The notes: generated from the sequence alone by a model not told the origin. 64,000 nt of DNA from Psychromonas sp. psych-6C06 (GCF_002835465.1 NZ_PIZM01000008.1:1-64000); one strand, 5' to 3'; shown: positions 8,774 to 17,828, numbered from the stretch's first letter. Numbers and translations: made by a program.

Positions 8774-8831
8774 GTTAAATATCCATTTAAAATTGTATGC
8801 GGAGTTTAACACCAGACTTAAGGCGATTCAG

Positions 8832-9599
8832 TTGAGCGATCATAATTTTGATAGTATTGCACAAAAATTCATTGACAATATTTATGGTTCAAACAAGGGG
8901 AAAATAAGAGAGGTAGTTGTTTGGAATGAACTATTAAAGTGTTTAGCGTTATTGCCCGATAAAAAGCTACGTATATTGGATGCAGGTGGTGGTTTCGGTT
9001 TTTTTAGTCAACGCTTGGCCAAACTCGGTCACCAAGTTGTTATATGTGATATTTCACAAATTTTACTTGATGAAGCCAAAGCACAACTAGCAGATAAAGA
9101 TTATCAAAAAAACGTAACCCTTTTGCATTGTCCCATTCAGGATCTTCCAAATTATATAGAAGGGCAATTCGATCTAATTTTAAATCATGCGGTACTGGAG
9201 TGGTTAGTGGCCCCAAAACAAACCTTGCAAGGGCTATTTAGTTTTCTCGCTCCGCAAGGATTATTTTCGTTAATGTTTTACAACATTGATGGTCAGCGTT
9301 TTCAAAATCTAGTATCAGGTAATTTTGAATTTGTCGCTAATGGTATGAAACGTAAAAAAGTAGTGCGACTCACGCCTACAAACCCAATTAGCGAAAAAGA
9401 TGTGCGAATTTGGTTGGGTGAATCTAATATGCAAATAATAGAAAAAACGGGTGTTCGAATTTTACATGACTACTTAAAAGAGAGCAGTCATTGCCAAGAT
9501 AAATTTGAGCAATTATTATCAATGGAGCAAAAATTTAATCAACAAGAGCCATACGCATCTTTGGGGCGTTATACACATTTAACAATTCAGGCACAGTGA
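8832..9599 (+). CDS. cmoM: tRNA 5-carboxymethoxyuridine methyltransferase CmoM
   Basis: A 255-residue SAM-dependent methyltransferase. Motif I is LDAGGGFGFFSQ, followed by VVICDIS and the post-motif LNHAVLEWL; the C-terminal half has LMFYNIDG and ends LGRYTHLTI, all matching E. coli CmoM (old name SmtA). CmoM methylates cmo5U34 in tRNAs to give mcmo5U. The start is TTG at 8832: AAGG lies eight bases upstream, and the frame then opens LSDHNFDSIAQKF, which lines up with the E. coli N terminus. ATG starts further upstream would run back over elyC. DUF2835 overlaps its stop. Confidence 0.9.
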   Translation: MSDHNFDSIAQKFIDNIYGSNKGKIREVVVWNELLKCLALLPDKKLRILDAGGGFGFFSQRLAKLGHQVVICDISQILLDEAKAQLADKDYQKNVTLLHCPIQDLPNYIEGQFDLILNHAVLEWLVAPKQTLQGLFSFLAPQGLFSLMFYNIDGQRFQNLVSGNFEFVANGMKRKKVVRLTPTNPISEKDVRIWLGESNMQIIEKTGVRILHDYLKESSHCQDKFEQLLSMEQKFNQQEPYASLGRYTHLTIQAQ

Positions 9600-9823
9600 T
9601 GAAGTACTTTTATTTTCGTTTAAATATAACTTACCAAGCTTTTGAACAACTTTACCGTGTTCCGAACACGGTGGTGAAAGTGCGTGATGAAAATGGCAAG
9701 ATGTTACAAATTCCAGCCATGCGCTTTGTCCCTTTTTTTTCACAGCTTGGTGTTAGAGGGCGTTTTGAATTGGTACTTGATGAAAACAATAAATTACAAA
9801 GGTTACAACAGGTGGGGCAGTGA
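9599..9823 (+). CDS. DUF2835 family protein
   Basis: A 74-residue protein of the DUF2835 family: a strand-rich N terminus (YFRLNITYQAFEQLY), RVPAMRF-like IPAMRFVPF and GVRGRFELVLD. The family is small, cytoplasmic and uncharacterised, common in Vibrio and Shewanella. The ATG overlaps the cmoM stop as TGATG, so translation is coupled and the two share an mRNA. A GTG three bases earlier is possible. Confidence 0.85.
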   Translation: MKYFYFRLNITYQAFEQLYRVPNTVVKVRDENGKMLQIPAMRFVPFFSQLGVRGRFELVLDENNKLQRLQQVGQ

Positions 9824-9906
9824 ATTCAGTCAATATAATATTATTCACTGTAATTTTTTACAGCCGAATGTTTCAAGACTCGTTAAGAACAATACATGCT
9901 TAGGAC

Positions 9907-9941
9907 AAAAAAAAGCCTAGGGTAAAGGGGAACCTAGGCTT
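9907..9941 (-). terminator. Hairpin with minus-strand T-run
   Basis: AAGCCTAGG (9913-9921) pairs exactly with CCTAGGCTT (9933-9941). Eight A residues lie on its left side, which become a T-run on the minus strand. It is a second possible stop signal behind pykA, 105 bases beyond the main one, and would also block read-through toward cmoM and DUF2835. Confidence 0.6.
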
Positions 9942-10045
9942 GGGAAACGGCTTATTTCCAATAAGGAATAATATGTTTGCACACATTTAGTTTAGCCTGC
10001 TTTTTAAAAGATACAAATAAATAGCATATATAAATCAGTGAAAAC

Positions 10046-10073
10046 AAAAAAAGGATCTTTCGATCCTTTTTTT
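10046..10073 (-). terminator. Terminator after pykA
   Basis: A-rich arm ending GGATC, loop TTTC, then GATCC and seven T residues. The symmetric A and T runs make it work in either direction; pykA ends 20 bases away. Confidence 0.85.
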
Positions 10074-10092
10074 ACTGCCAATGAAAGGTTTC

Positions 10093-11526
10093 TTAATTTA
10101 CTTCAACAATCTTACAAGTATTAGTAAATCCAGCACCGTTACTATCACCGTGGGTAATAAGAATTCGATCGCCTGTGTTGATCGCTCCCTCGGCTTTAAG
10201 CGTATCAATTGCATTTTGGATAAATTGAACGCTATCAGTTGTTGTAGAATCGAATTTAATTGGTGTTACGCCACGATATAATGCACAGTAATTTAGTGTT
10301 TGTTGCTTACTAGAAAGTGCATAAATTGGTAAACCAGAGCTTAATCGAGACATTAATAGAGGTGTTGTACCAGAAGCCGTTAAAGCAACAATGGCTTTAA
10401 CACCAACAGTATGATTAGCCGCGAACATAGTAGTCATTGCTAATGCTTCACCTGGATCATCAAACGTGTAATTAATACGGTGATTTGAAACATTGATGCT
10501 TGGGTGTTTTTCTGCACCAATACAAACGTCACTCATTGCTTTAACCGTTTCGACTGGGTAATCGCCCGCAGCGGTTTCACCAGAAAGCATTACCGCATCT
10601 GTTCCATCTAACACAGCATTAGCAACATCCATTACTTCTGCACGCGTTGGCATCGGAGCACTGATCATCGACTCCATCATTTGCGTTGCGGTAATAACAA
10701 CACGATTTAAGCGTCTTGCTGTACGGATCATGTTTTTCTGAACGCCCACTAAGCGTGCATCACCAATTTCAACCCCTAAATCACCACGAGCAACCATAAC
10801 TACATCAGAAGCTAAAATAATATCTTCTAAAGCCTCTTCTGTTTCAACCGCTTCTGCACGCTCAACTTTCGCCACTATTTTTGCATTACAGCCAGCTTCA
10901 CGTGCTAGTTTACGGGCGTAATGTAAATCTTCACCTTTACGCGGGAAAGAAACAGCAAGGTAATCACATTTTATTTCTGCTGCTGTAATAATATCGCGTT
11001 TATCTTTGTCAGTTAAAGCAGGAGCAGAAAGACCACCACCTTTTAAGTTGATACCTTTGTTATTTGAAAGTGGACCACCGATAGTAACAACTGCATGTAC
11101 TTTATTACCTTCAACGAAGTCAACTTCCATTTGTACGCGACCATCATCAAGCAATAAAAGATCACCTTTTTTCACTTCTTGTGGTAGCGTTTTGTAGTCT
11201 AAACCGACCGCTTCTTGTGTCCCTTGGCCTTTTTCTAAATCGCTATCAAGCACAAATTTATCGCCCACAGCGAGCTGAATCTTATTGTCTTTAAACGTAG
11301 AAACACGAATTTTAGGCCCTTGTAAGTCGCCCATGATTGCGACCTCTTTACCTAGGCGAGCTGCAATCTGACGCACTTCGTTTGCACGTTTGACGTGATC
11401 AACAGCTTCACCATGTGAAAAGTTCATACGAACCATATCTGCGCCAGCGGCAATGATTTTTTCTAAATTATTATCTCTATCTGTTGCAGGGCCGAGTGTG
11501 GTTACAATCTTCGTACGTCTTGTCAT
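10093..11526 (-). CDS. pykA: Pyruvate kinase, PykA type
   Basis: A 477-residue enzyme that converts phosphoenolpyruvate and ADP to pyruvate and ATP, the last step of glycolysis. It matches E. coli PykA (type II): an opening with [27 protein letters not shown], the catalytic KVERAEA region, GDLGVEIG and TATQMMESM, then the regulatory C-terminal domain from about residue 345. Similarity is closer to PykA (AMP/sugar-phosphate activated) than to PykF. It lies 61 bases downstream of hexR on the same strand, an arrangement also seen in E. coli (hexR-pykA), so regulation by the HexR system is likely. Confidence 0.95.
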   Translation of the reverse strand: MTRRTKIVTTLGPATDRDNNLEKIIAAGADMVRMNFSHGEAVDHVKRANEVRQIAARLGKEVAIMGDLQGPKIRVSTFKDNKIQLAVGDKFVLDSDLEKGQGTQEAVGLDYKTLPQEVKKGDLLLLDDGRVQMEVDFVEGNKVHAVVTIGGPLSNNKGINLKGGGLSAPALTDKDKRDIITAAEIKCDYLAVSFPRKGEDLHYARKLAREAGCNAKIVAKVERAEAVETEEALEDIILASDVVMVARGDLGVEIGDARLVGVQKNMIRTARRLNRVVITATQMMESMISAPMPTRAEVMDVANAVLDGTDAVMLSGETAAGDYPVETVKAMSDVCIGAEKHPSINVSNHRINYTFDDPGEALAMTTMFAANHTVGVKAIVALTASGTTPLLMSRLSSGLPIYALSSKQQTLNYCALYRGVTPIKFDSTTTDSVQFIQNAIDTLKAEGAINTGDRILITHGDSNGAGFTNTCKIVEVN

Positions 11527-11587
11527 TTTATACTCCAGTAAAATTAAATATTATCCATAATAGTAGTTAAAAATCGTGACAATAATA

Positions 11588-12448
11588 TTATTCGTTATTA
11601 TCACTAAATTTGGTAAATCTAGATTCTCGAATGCCTTGCTTCACACGTTTTAAATTATCTCTAAACTTTGGCCCACGACGCAAAGTAAACCCCGTGGCTA
11701 ACACATCAATTAAAACCAACTGTGCAATGCGTGAGGCCATTGGCATATAAATATCAGTGTCTTCTGGCACTCCCATCGAAAGCACGAGGTTACTTTGTTC
11801 AGCAAGTGGAGAATTAAAAGCAGTTAGTGCGATAACAAATGCATCGTTTTCACGTGCAAGCCTTGCAATTTCAACCAGAGCTTTCGTTCTGCCAGTATGT
11901 GAAATAAGCACAATGACATCACCATCGCTGCTATTAATACAGCTCATTTTTTGCATAACGATGTCATCAAAGCAGGAAACTGGGATGTTAAAGCGAAAAA
12001 ACTTATTAAGCGCATCATGGGCTACACTAGATGATGCACCTAATCCAAAAAAGGAAATTTTCTTTGCTTGGGTCAGTACATCAACAGCGCGGTTAACCAA
12101 AGCGATATCGATTGAATTTTTAGCAACATCTAAACATGCCATGGTGGATTCGAATATCTTAGATGTATAAGCATCAGGGCCATCATCTTCATTCACATTA
12201 CGATTGACGTAGGGAGTTCCGTTCGCCAAACTTTGTGCAAGATGTAATTTAAAATCGGGAAAGCCCTTAGTATCTAAACGACGACAAAAACGATTAACCG
12301 TAGGTTCACTGACTTCAGCCATTTTGGCAAGCGTCGCAATGCTTGAGTGAATTGCAACTTGTGGTGATGCAATTATAACTTCTGCAACTTTCCTTTCAGA
12401 TTTGCTAAAAGTATCAATGTTTTTTTGGATTAACTCTAAAGTATTCAT
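11588..12448 (-). CDS. hexR: RpiR-family transcriptional regulator HexR
   Basis: A 286-residue regulator. Residues 1-77 are an RpiR helix-turn-helix domain (NIDTFSKSERKVAEVI, then ATLAKMAEVSEPTVNRFCRRL), and residues about 120-260 are a SIS sugar-phosphate-binding domain with FFGLGASSSVA and VLISHTGRTK. HexR binds 2-keto-3-deoxy-6-phosphogluconate and controls glycolytic and Entner-Doudoroff genes in Shewanella, Vibrio and pseudomonads. It is divergent from glk, and the shared 280-base spacer contains two HexR-like palindromes, which suggests it controls itself and glk. Confidence 0.93.
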   Translation of the reverse strand: MNTLELIQKNIDTFSKSERKVAEVIIASPQVAIHSSIATLAKMAEVSEPTVNRFCRRLDTKGFPDFKLHLAQSLANGTPYVNRNVNEDDGPDAYTSKIFESTMACLDVAKNSIDIALVNRAVDVLTQAKKISFFGLGASSSVAHDALNKFFRFNIPVSCFDDIVMQKMSCINSSDGDVIVLISHTGRTKALVEIARLARENDAFVIALTAFNSPLAEQSNLVLSMGVPEDTDIYMPMASRIAQLVLIDVLATGFTLRRGPKFRDNLKRVKQGIRESRFTKFSDNNE

Positions 12449-12560
12449 ACGACTCTACTAATAATTGTTTTTTTTACGTTAAACTAATTGAAATAATGAT
12501 TTAATTTGAAAGTTGTAAATGTTCATGAAGCACATTTCTGAAATTCACAATATATACAGA

Positions 12561-12575
12561 TGAAATTATATTACA
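12561..12575. promoter_or_regulatory. Candidate HexR operator 1
   Basis: TGAAATTATATTACA differs at one position from the palindrome TGTAATWWWATTACA reported for HexR in gammaproteobacteria (recalled, not computed here). It lies between the divergent hexR and glk genes, 113 bases upstream of hexR and 154 upstream of glk. Confidence 0.5.
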
Positions 12576-12621
12576 TAAACGCTTATAAATCGTTGTGTAT
12601 TATAAGTAACTGAATTATTAA

Positions 12622-12636
12622 CGTCATTTTATTACA
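12622..12636. promoter_or_regulatory. Candidate HexR operator 2
   Basis: CGTCATTTTATTACA has two mismatches to the HexR palindrome and keeps a perfect right half. It lies 93 bases before the glk start. Weaker than the site at 12561, but two sites in one spacer is more than expected by chance. Confidence 0.35.
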
Positions 12637-12728
12637 GAATAAAACTGTTTTAGATCAAAAAATCTGTTTTTTAGTTACGCAAATGAGAGATTGATCATCG
12701 CTTGTTTGACCATTTAGGAGAAAAATAT

Positions 12729-13691
12729 ATGTTATCTGTTGTAGCTGATGTAGGCGGAACCAATATCCGTTTAGCAGTTTGTAGTAACGAAACTGGTGAA
12801 ACTAGCCATATTCGCACATTTTCATGTGCTGAGTTTTTGACATTAGATGCTGCATTGGTACAGTATTTTGCAACACTGAGCGAACCAGTGAGTGCTTTAT
12901 GTATCGGAATTGCATGCCCTGTTGAAAATGATCTTGTTTCAATGACTAATCTAAGCTGGCAATTTTCCAAAAAAGCTTTAAAAGAAAAGCTAAAGTTACA
13001 ACAACTTTATGTAATCAACGATTACACTGCAATTTCACTTGCAGTCCCTTTTCTATCTGACCTCGATAAAATAAAAATTGGTGGTGGCGTTGTACAAAAA
13101 CAAGGTGTAACTGCTGTATTTGGTCCAGGAACCGGCCTTGGTGTTTCACATATTGTCTATTCTGGGCAAAAATGGATTAGCCTTGACGGTGAAGGTGGGC
13201 ATGTTAGCTTTGCCCCAAATAGTCGTGAGCAAGCAGATATATTGTTACTATTGCAAGAGCAATTCGGGCACGTTTCTGCTGAGCGCTTGCTGTCAGGCCA
13301 AGGGCTAGTAAATATTTATCATGCAATGTGTCGCTTAGAAGGAAAACAAGTTAAGTATCATGAGCCTAAGTTAGTTACCGAAGCTGCACTCAGTGATGAT
13401 TGTGAATTAGCAAACCGAAGTTTACATCTTTTTTGCCAAATTATGGGGGGCTTTGCCGGTAACCTTGCATTGAATTTAGCCTGTACTGGTGGTGTTTATA
13501 TAGCAGGGGGGATTGTCCCACGTTTTACCGAATTCTTTAAAGATAGTGAATTTAGAGAGTTTTTTGAACACAAGGGCCGTTTTAGTACATATCTTGAGTC
13601 TATTGCTACCTATTTAATTACGCATGATAATCCAGGATTACTGGGTGCGACTGTCTACTTACGCCAAGAGTTAGGCTTTATTAAAGAATAA
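12729..13691 (+). CDS. glk: Glucokinase
   Basis: A 320-residue ROK-independent (E. coli Glk type) glucokinase that phosphorylates glucose to glucose-6-phosphate with ATP. The N-terminal phosphate-binding motif ADVGGTNIRLAV, the glucose-binding region INDYTAISLAVPF, FGPGTGLG and the SLDGEGGHVSFAP segment are all present. ATG 12729 is preferred over 12702 because AGGAG lies nine bases upstream and the family N terminus begins here. It is divergent from hexR with HexR-like sites between. No terminator was seen; the tRNA promoter begins only 14 bases after the stop. Confidence 0.94.
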   Translation: MLSVVADVGGTNIRLAVCSNETGETSHIRTFSCAEFLTLDAALVQYFATLSEPVSALCIGIACPVENDLVSMTNLSWQFSKKALKEKLKLQQLYVINDYTAISLAVPFLSDLDKIKIGGGVVQKQGVTAVFGPGTGLGVSHIVYSGQKWISLDGEGGHVSFAPNSREQADILLLLQEQFGHVSAERLLSGQGLVNIYHAMCRLEGKQVKYHEPKLVTEAALSDDCELANRSLHLFCQIMGGFAGNLALNLACTGGVYIAGGIVPRFTEFFKDSEFREFFEHKGRFSTYLESIATYLITHDNPGLLGATVYLRQELGFIKE

Positions 13692-13704
13692 TATAGATTA
13701 GTGG

Positions 13705-13733
13705 TTGATTTAATAAGGGGAGTTCTCTATCAT
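13705..13733 (+). promoter_or_regulatory. Promoter of tRNA-Ser
   Basis: TTGATT (13705-13710), a 17-base spacer and TATCAT (13728-13733), followed by GCGCTCCGC. The GC-rich discriminator after the -10 is typical of stable RNA promoters under stringent control. The start would be near 13740, about 25 bases before the mature tRNA. Confidence 0.55.
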
Positions 13734-13764
13734 GCGCTCCGCTTAGTTTAATAAGCATAAAAAA

Positions 13765-13852
13765 GGTGACGTGTCCGAGTGGCTGAAGGAGCACGCCTGG
13801 AAAGTGTGTAAAGGGAAACCTTTCGAGAGTTCGAATCTCTCCGTCACCGCCA
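13765..13852 (+). tRNA. tRNA-Ser (GGA)
   Basis: An 88-base class II tRNA. The acceptor stem GGTGAC pairs with GTCACC (13843-13848), followed by G and an encoded CCA. The anticodon loop CTGGAAA gives GGA, which reads UCC and UCU. A long variable arm (GTAAAGGGAAACCTTTC) and a TTCGAAT T-loop are present. It matches E. coli serW/serX closely. The 3' trailer runs directly into a terminator. Confidence 0.97.
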
Positions 13853-13860
13853 CATTCTTA

Positions 13861-13885
13861 AAGTCTCGCATTTGCGAGACTTTTT
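13861..13885 (+). terminator. Terminator of tRNA-Ser
   Basis: AAGTCTCGCA (13861-13870) pairs perfectly with TGCGAGACTT (13873-13882) around a two-base tip and ends in five T residues. Confidence 0.88.
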
Positions 13886-14015
13886 CATTTTTATTACCTG
13901 AAATTCAAAAGAATTCAGCCTTTTCTGTTTTTCTACATATTCTTAATATCATTAATTTTAAACCTGTTTTTCATTCAAGGTGAAAAATCCAACAAGCTGT
14001 ATGGCGAAAAGATCT

Positions 14016-14178
14016 TATACCAATTCCACTAATATAGTGTTCAAATTTTACGTAGGAAAAAGGAAGTAGCACAAGGCGAAAGTTACAGTAAATAGTTCTG
14101 CTATCAGCAAAACCTTTAACGCAGAGATAGATCCTTTTAACAAGTAAAATGATCACTTATTTAATGGATTTGGTATTA
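14016..14178 (+). repeat. Dispersed inverted-repeat element, family A copy 1
   Basis: The left end TATACCAATTCCACTAATA and the right end TTAATGGATTTGGTATTA are imperfect inverted repeats. The same ends recur at 21523-21619 and, inverted, at 29337-29459. The inner part differs in length (163, 97 and 123 bp). No coding capacity; MITE-like. The gap up to 14343 holds nothing else I can name. Confidence 0.7.
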
Positions 14179-14343
14179 CTTTAATGTAAGAAGATAATTG
14201 AAGTTCTAACTAGTTCAATCGTAAGTTTATAACTAATTCTTAAATCCTTACATTTAATTGATGTCGATAGAAGATTCTCGAAAGGTGAGCACACTGCAGC
14301 TGACAAAAGTGCTTTGATTGTAAACGGGTCTCTTCTGATTGAC

Positions 14344-15066
14344 TTATAATATTGCTGAAGCACCTGAATAAGTAGCGCCTAAACCTGCTATCAAGCATAA
14401 AATTAAAGAGGTGTAACGAACTACTTTTTGAGAGATTCGATCCATAAATAACTGGGCGAAACGATATCCTAAATAGGCAGCTGGTAATAATGGCAAGGCT
14501 AATAGAAGGTGTTTAATACTCATATATCCGATCGGGATTTGTACCATTAGCGACATAGTACAACTTATTAAGAAAAATGCAGCTAAATTTGCTCTTATGA
14601 AATTTGCTTGCTGATGTTGCAATAACAATGCCATTGGTGGTCCTCCAATGCCTGAGCTTGTTCCTAAAAAACCAGAAAGGAAGCCGGCAAACAGTAACCT
14701 ATGCCGTGTTGGTTGTAATTTAATCGGTAATAAACTGATAAATACGGCAAGTAAAACAACGATTCCCAATAAAAGCGAGAGTTGTGCTGTGTCGATATAG
14801 AAAAGTAACATCCCTCCAACCACTGAACCGGGTATTCGGCCAATCACAGCATGTTTTAAACCTCCAATAGAAATTGTTCCTCGGTATTTGATGGTGTTGA
14901 TTAAGGCTAAGAAAAAACCTACAACAATAATAGGGCCGGGAATATATTCAGGTGAAAGCATAATTAACAAAGGAGAAGCAACAACTGCTAGCCCGAAACC
15001 AGTAGCACTCTGTATAAATGCACCGGTAAATACAAGTAACATTGCAATAAGGATCTGTGATTCCAT
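14344..15066 (-). CDS. TauE/SafE (TSUP) family permease
   Basis: A 240-residue membrane protein with about eight helices. The TSUP hallmarks are visible: a first helix with FIQSATGFGLAVVASPLL and, in the second half, FLSGFLGTSSGIGGPPMALLL. Members export sulfite, sulfoacetate or related organic anions, and some act on thiosulfate; the substrate here is unknown. The ATG at 15066 lies after a weak GAGTG. It is divergent from the TPP riboswitch of the thi cluster, and no co-regulation is implied. Confidence 0.85.
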   Translation of the reverse strand: MESQILIAMLLVFTGAFIQSATGFGLAVVASPLLIMLSPEYIPGPIIVVGFFLALINTIKYRGTISIGGLKHAVIGRIPGSVVGGMLLFYIDTAQLSLLLGIVVLLAVFISLLPIKLQPTRHRLLFAGFLSGFLGTSSGIGGPPMALLLQHQQANFIRANLAAFFLISCTMSLMVQIPIGYMSIKHLLLALPLLPAAYLGYRFAQLFMDRISQKVVRYTSLILCLIAGLGATYSGASAIL

Positions 15067-15236
15067 TTACACTCATTTAAACTAGATACTCATTTAGAGG
15101 TATTTAAAAAGATAGCATTAATCGTTGATTGGTGAAATAGCTTTTAGGTTATCATTGTATTGCGTAAACTTAATTTTAGCCTGACTTGATATAAAAATGG
15201 TTATTATTTGTAAAACGAATAATGGTAGTATGATTT

Positions 15237-15320
15237 TATTAGTCGGGGAACCTTTTGGTTGAGATCGCATTGCGAACCCGTTGAACCTGATTCAGTTAAT
15301 ACTGACGTAGGGAACTAATA
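15237..15320 (+). promoter_or_regulatory. TPP riboswitch (THI element)
   Basis: The conserved THI-box features are present in order: GGGGAACC, GTTGAGAT (the CUGAGA-like part), GCGAACCCGTTGAACCTGAT, CAGTTAATACTG and CGTAGGGAA. The P1 stem is TATTAGT (15237-15243) with ACTAATA (15314-15320). It lies 90 bases upstream of thiD. TCACTGA (15325-15331) can pair with TCAGTGA (15395-15401), next to the AGGA ribosome binding site at 15401. Control of translation by masking that site is an inference. Confidence 0.93.
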
Positions 15321-15410
15321 GTCTTCACTGAGTAATTAGCTGATTTTCATCCTAAAAAATTTGCTTATTTCCAATGACACTATTTCCCTCTATTTCAGTG
15401 AGGAAATATT

Positions 15411-16241
15411 ATGTCTTTAACCACACAGATCAATACCCCATCACCAATTGTACTATCAATTGCAGGATCCGATAGTGGCGGTGGGGCAGGTATTCAAGCA
15501 GATATCAAAGCGATTTCTGCTACGGGGGGGTATGCTTGTTCCGTAGTGACGGCACTGACGGCACAAAACACCCAAGGTGTAAGTGGAATATTCCCAATTA
15601 GTGGCGAATTTATCGAACAGCAATTAGATGCTGTTTTTACCGATTTAAATGTTGTTGCGGTAAAAATTGGTATGTTAAGTGACAGTGGAATTATTCGTGC
15701 TGTGGCTTCAAAAATTAAGCAATATGCCCCCAAATATCTAGTTTTAGATCCAGTGATGGTAACCCGTAATGGTGATTTACTATTAGAAGATTCTGCAATC
15801 GAAACACTTAAAAGTGAACTATTTCCACTAGCAGATGTAATAACCCCTAATTTGCCAGAGGCGGCTGCCCTCATTGAAAGTGACATACCTAATGATGAAA
15901 ATGTCATGAACAGTATGGTTGATAAATTAAGAGGTTTAGGAGCTAAAAATGTGCTTCTCAAAGGTGGTTTTTTGCAACATGAAAGCAATAGTACAGATCT
16001 ATTTATTACTGAGCATCAAGTCATTCGCCTATCAACTCCTCGAATTATTACTAAAAATACGCATGGAACAGGATGCAGTTTATCTTCAGCGATAGCATCA
16101 TACTTAGCACAAGGCTTCCAATTAGGTGAAGCAGTAAGTTTAGCTAAGCAATACATTACCGAAGCGCTTAAGCAAGCAGATAAATTACAAATAGGTCAGG
16201 GACATGGTCCGGTAAATCATTTCTTTGCATTGCATAAATAG
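15411..16241 (+). CDS. thiD: Hydroxymethylpyrimidine/phosphomethylpyrimidine kinase ThiD
   Basis: A 276-residue ribokinase-fold enzyme that phosphorylates HMP and then HMP-phosphate in thiamin synthesis. SIAGSDSGGGAGIQADIKA, the ALTAQNTQGV substrate segment, DPVMVTRNGDLLL and the anion-hole motif HGTGCSLSSAI are all clear. AGGA precedes ATG 15411. It is the first gene after the TPP riboswitch, and thiZ starts 11 bases after its stop. Confidence 0.95.
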   Translation: MSLTTQINTPSPIVLSIAGSDSGGGAGIQADIKAISATGGYACSVVTALTAQNTQGVSGIFPISGEFIEQQLDAVFTDLNVVAVKIGMLSDSGIIRAVASKIKQYAPKYLVLDPVMVTRNGDLLLEDSAIETLKSELFPLADVITPNLPEAAALIESDIPNDENVMNSMVDKLRGLGAKNVLLKGGFLQHESNSTDLFITEHQVIRLSTPRIITKNTHGTGCSLSSAIASYLAQGFQLGEAVSLAKQYITEALKQADKLQIGQGHGPVNHFFALHK

Positions 16242-16252
16242 GAAAGTTGCTG

Positions 16253-17020
16253 ATGACCTCCGCTGTCGGTTTTAACATTGAGAATGGTCAATTACGCTAT
16301 AGTGATGCAAAGCAAGCTATCATTGATAATTTATCTTTGACTATCTTGCCTTCACAATGGACCGCTATATTAGGAAAAAGTGGATGTGGAAAAACAACCA
16401 TTTTACGTTATTTAGCAGGATTATTGCCTGATAAAATACAGTGGCAAGGCACTTTAACTGTTAAAGGTTTACAAAGTAGTGCTGGTAAACTTGAAAATCA
16501 TGTCGCTTATATGGCACAACAAGATCTTTTAATGCCTTGGTTAACGGTTTTCGATAACGTTTGTTTTTCTACAAAGTTTTCCAATAAACCCCTTTCGGAC
16601 AATGATAAAAATCGTGCTAAGCAATTATTAGATTTGGTCGGATTAAAAGATCATGCACAGAAACGACCCGCACAGTTATCGGGAGGGATGCGTCAACGCG
16701 TTGCTTTGGCAAGAACACTTATGCAAGATAAACCATTGGTATTGATGGATGAACCGTTTTCTGCACTCGATGCAGTCACGCGTTACCGCTTGCAAGCATT
16801 ATCCGCGAGACTGTTAGCGAATAAAACCGTTTTACTTATCACACACGATCCGCAGGAAGCACTGAGGCTAAGTAATTCGGTTTATATTATGCAAGGAAAA
16901 CCGGCACAAGCAACGCCACTAATCCTTCCAAATACGGCTACTCCACGTGATCTAGATGCCCCGGGATTAGCCAGCCTACAACAACAGATAATCTCACTGC
17001 TTGAGGTAGATTATGAATAA
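16253..17020 (+). CDS. thiZ: ABC transporter ATPase for thiamin pyrimidine precursor (ThiZ-like)
   Basis: A 255-residue ABC ATPase. Walker A GKSGCGKTT, the Q-loop, signature LSGGMRQR, Walker B VLMDEPFSALD and the switch His in LLITHDPQEA are intact. It is the energy subunit of a taurine/nitrate-type importer; the context (TPP riboswitch, ThiD, ThiX, ThiY, TenA) points to the ThiXYZ system for hydroxymethyl- or formylamino-pyrimidine. ATG 16253 is preferred over TTG 16247, which lies within the AGGAAAG ribosome binding region. It overlaps thiX by 8 bases. Confidence 0.85.
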   Translation: MTSAVGFNIENGQLRYSDAKQAIIDNLSLTILPSQWTAILGKSGCGKTTILRYLAGLLPDKIQWQGTLTVKGLQSSAGKLENHVAYMAQQDLLMPWLTVFDNVCFSTKFSNKPLSDNDKNRAKQLLDLVGLKDHAQKRPAQLSGGMRQRVALARTLMQDKPLVLMDEPFSALDAVTRYRLQALSARLLANKTVLLITHDPQEALRLSNSVYIMQGKPAQATPLILPNTATPRDLDAPGLASLQQQIISLLEVDYE

Positions 17021-17828
17021 AACTCAATCAGCGAATCTATTTACTATTGCGAGCAAATTAACACCGGTTGCAATACAAAACAGTAGCAAGTCACTCATTC
17101 GTATTATGATTAGCGCACTGATTATTTTGAGTTTATGGCAACTTATTGTAATGCTATTTTCTTTACCAAGCTTTATTTTACCGAGCCCTGTCGATGTATT
17201 TAGCAAACTCTTTGAGCGCTCTGATGTGTTATTAGCACATGCGTGGGTAACTACTCAGGAGATCATCCTCGGGCTGTTATTAGGCTTAAGTATGGGCCTG
17301 CTTTTTGCCTTACAGATGTTACTCTTTGATCCACTAAGACGCTGGTTACTGCCAATTCTTGTTGCAAGCCAAGCGATACCCGTTTTTGCTATCGCACCAA
17401 TATTAATGTTGTGGCTAGGCTATGGTATTGCTTCAAAAGTGGTAATGGCAGCGTTAATCATCTTTTTCCCTGTAACAACCTGTTGCTACGACGGTTTACG
17501 TAATACCCCAGTAGGATATTTGGACCTCGCTAAAACGATGGGGGCTTCAAAATGGCAATTACTCAAACATGTGCGCTTGCCCGCTGCATTACCTGCTCTT
17601 GCTTCAGGTATTCGCGTTGCTGTTGTTGTTGCACCAATTGGAGCTGTAGTTGGAGAGTGGGTTGGCTCAAGTGAAGGACTCGGCTATTTAATGTTACAAG
17701 CCAATGCAAGAATGATGATTGATGAGATGTTTGCGGCGCTTTTTATATTGGCAAGTTTATCAATCAGCCTCTATTTTTTAGCTGACTTATTAATTAAAAA
17801 ACTCATACCATGGCAAATAGATAATTAA
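17013..17828 (+). CDS. thiX: ABC transporter permease for thiamin pyrimidine precursor (ThiX-like)
   Basis: A 271-residue inner membrane permease with six helices and the binding-protein-dependent transport motif (ASKWQLLKHVRLPAALPALASG) that docks the ATPase. It belongs to the same family as TauC and SsuC, and operates with ThiZ and ThiY. The ATG lies inside the end of thiZ, so translation is coupled. The long hydrophilic start (about 30 residues) is a little longer than usual. Confidence 0.85.
   Translation: MNKTQSANLFTIASKLTPVAIQNSSKSLIRIMISALIILSLWQLIVMLFSLPSFILPSPVDVFSKLFERSDVLLAHAWVTTQEIILGLLLGLSMGLLFALQMLLFDPLRRWLLPILVASQAIPVFAIAPILMLWLGYGIASKVVMAALIIFFPVTTCCYDGLRNTPVGYLDLAKTMGASKWQLLKHVRLPAALPALASGIRVAVVVAPIGAVVGEWVGSSEGLGYLMLQANARMMIDEMFAALFILASLSISLYFLADLLIKKLIPWQIDN

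Noticed and set aside
8610-8831. N-terminal extension of cmoM
   Set aside because: It is antisense to elyC; the TTG at 8832 with AAGG fits the family start.
13771-13983. Open frame across tRNA-Ser and its terminator
   Set aside because: It is the tRNA sequence read as protein.
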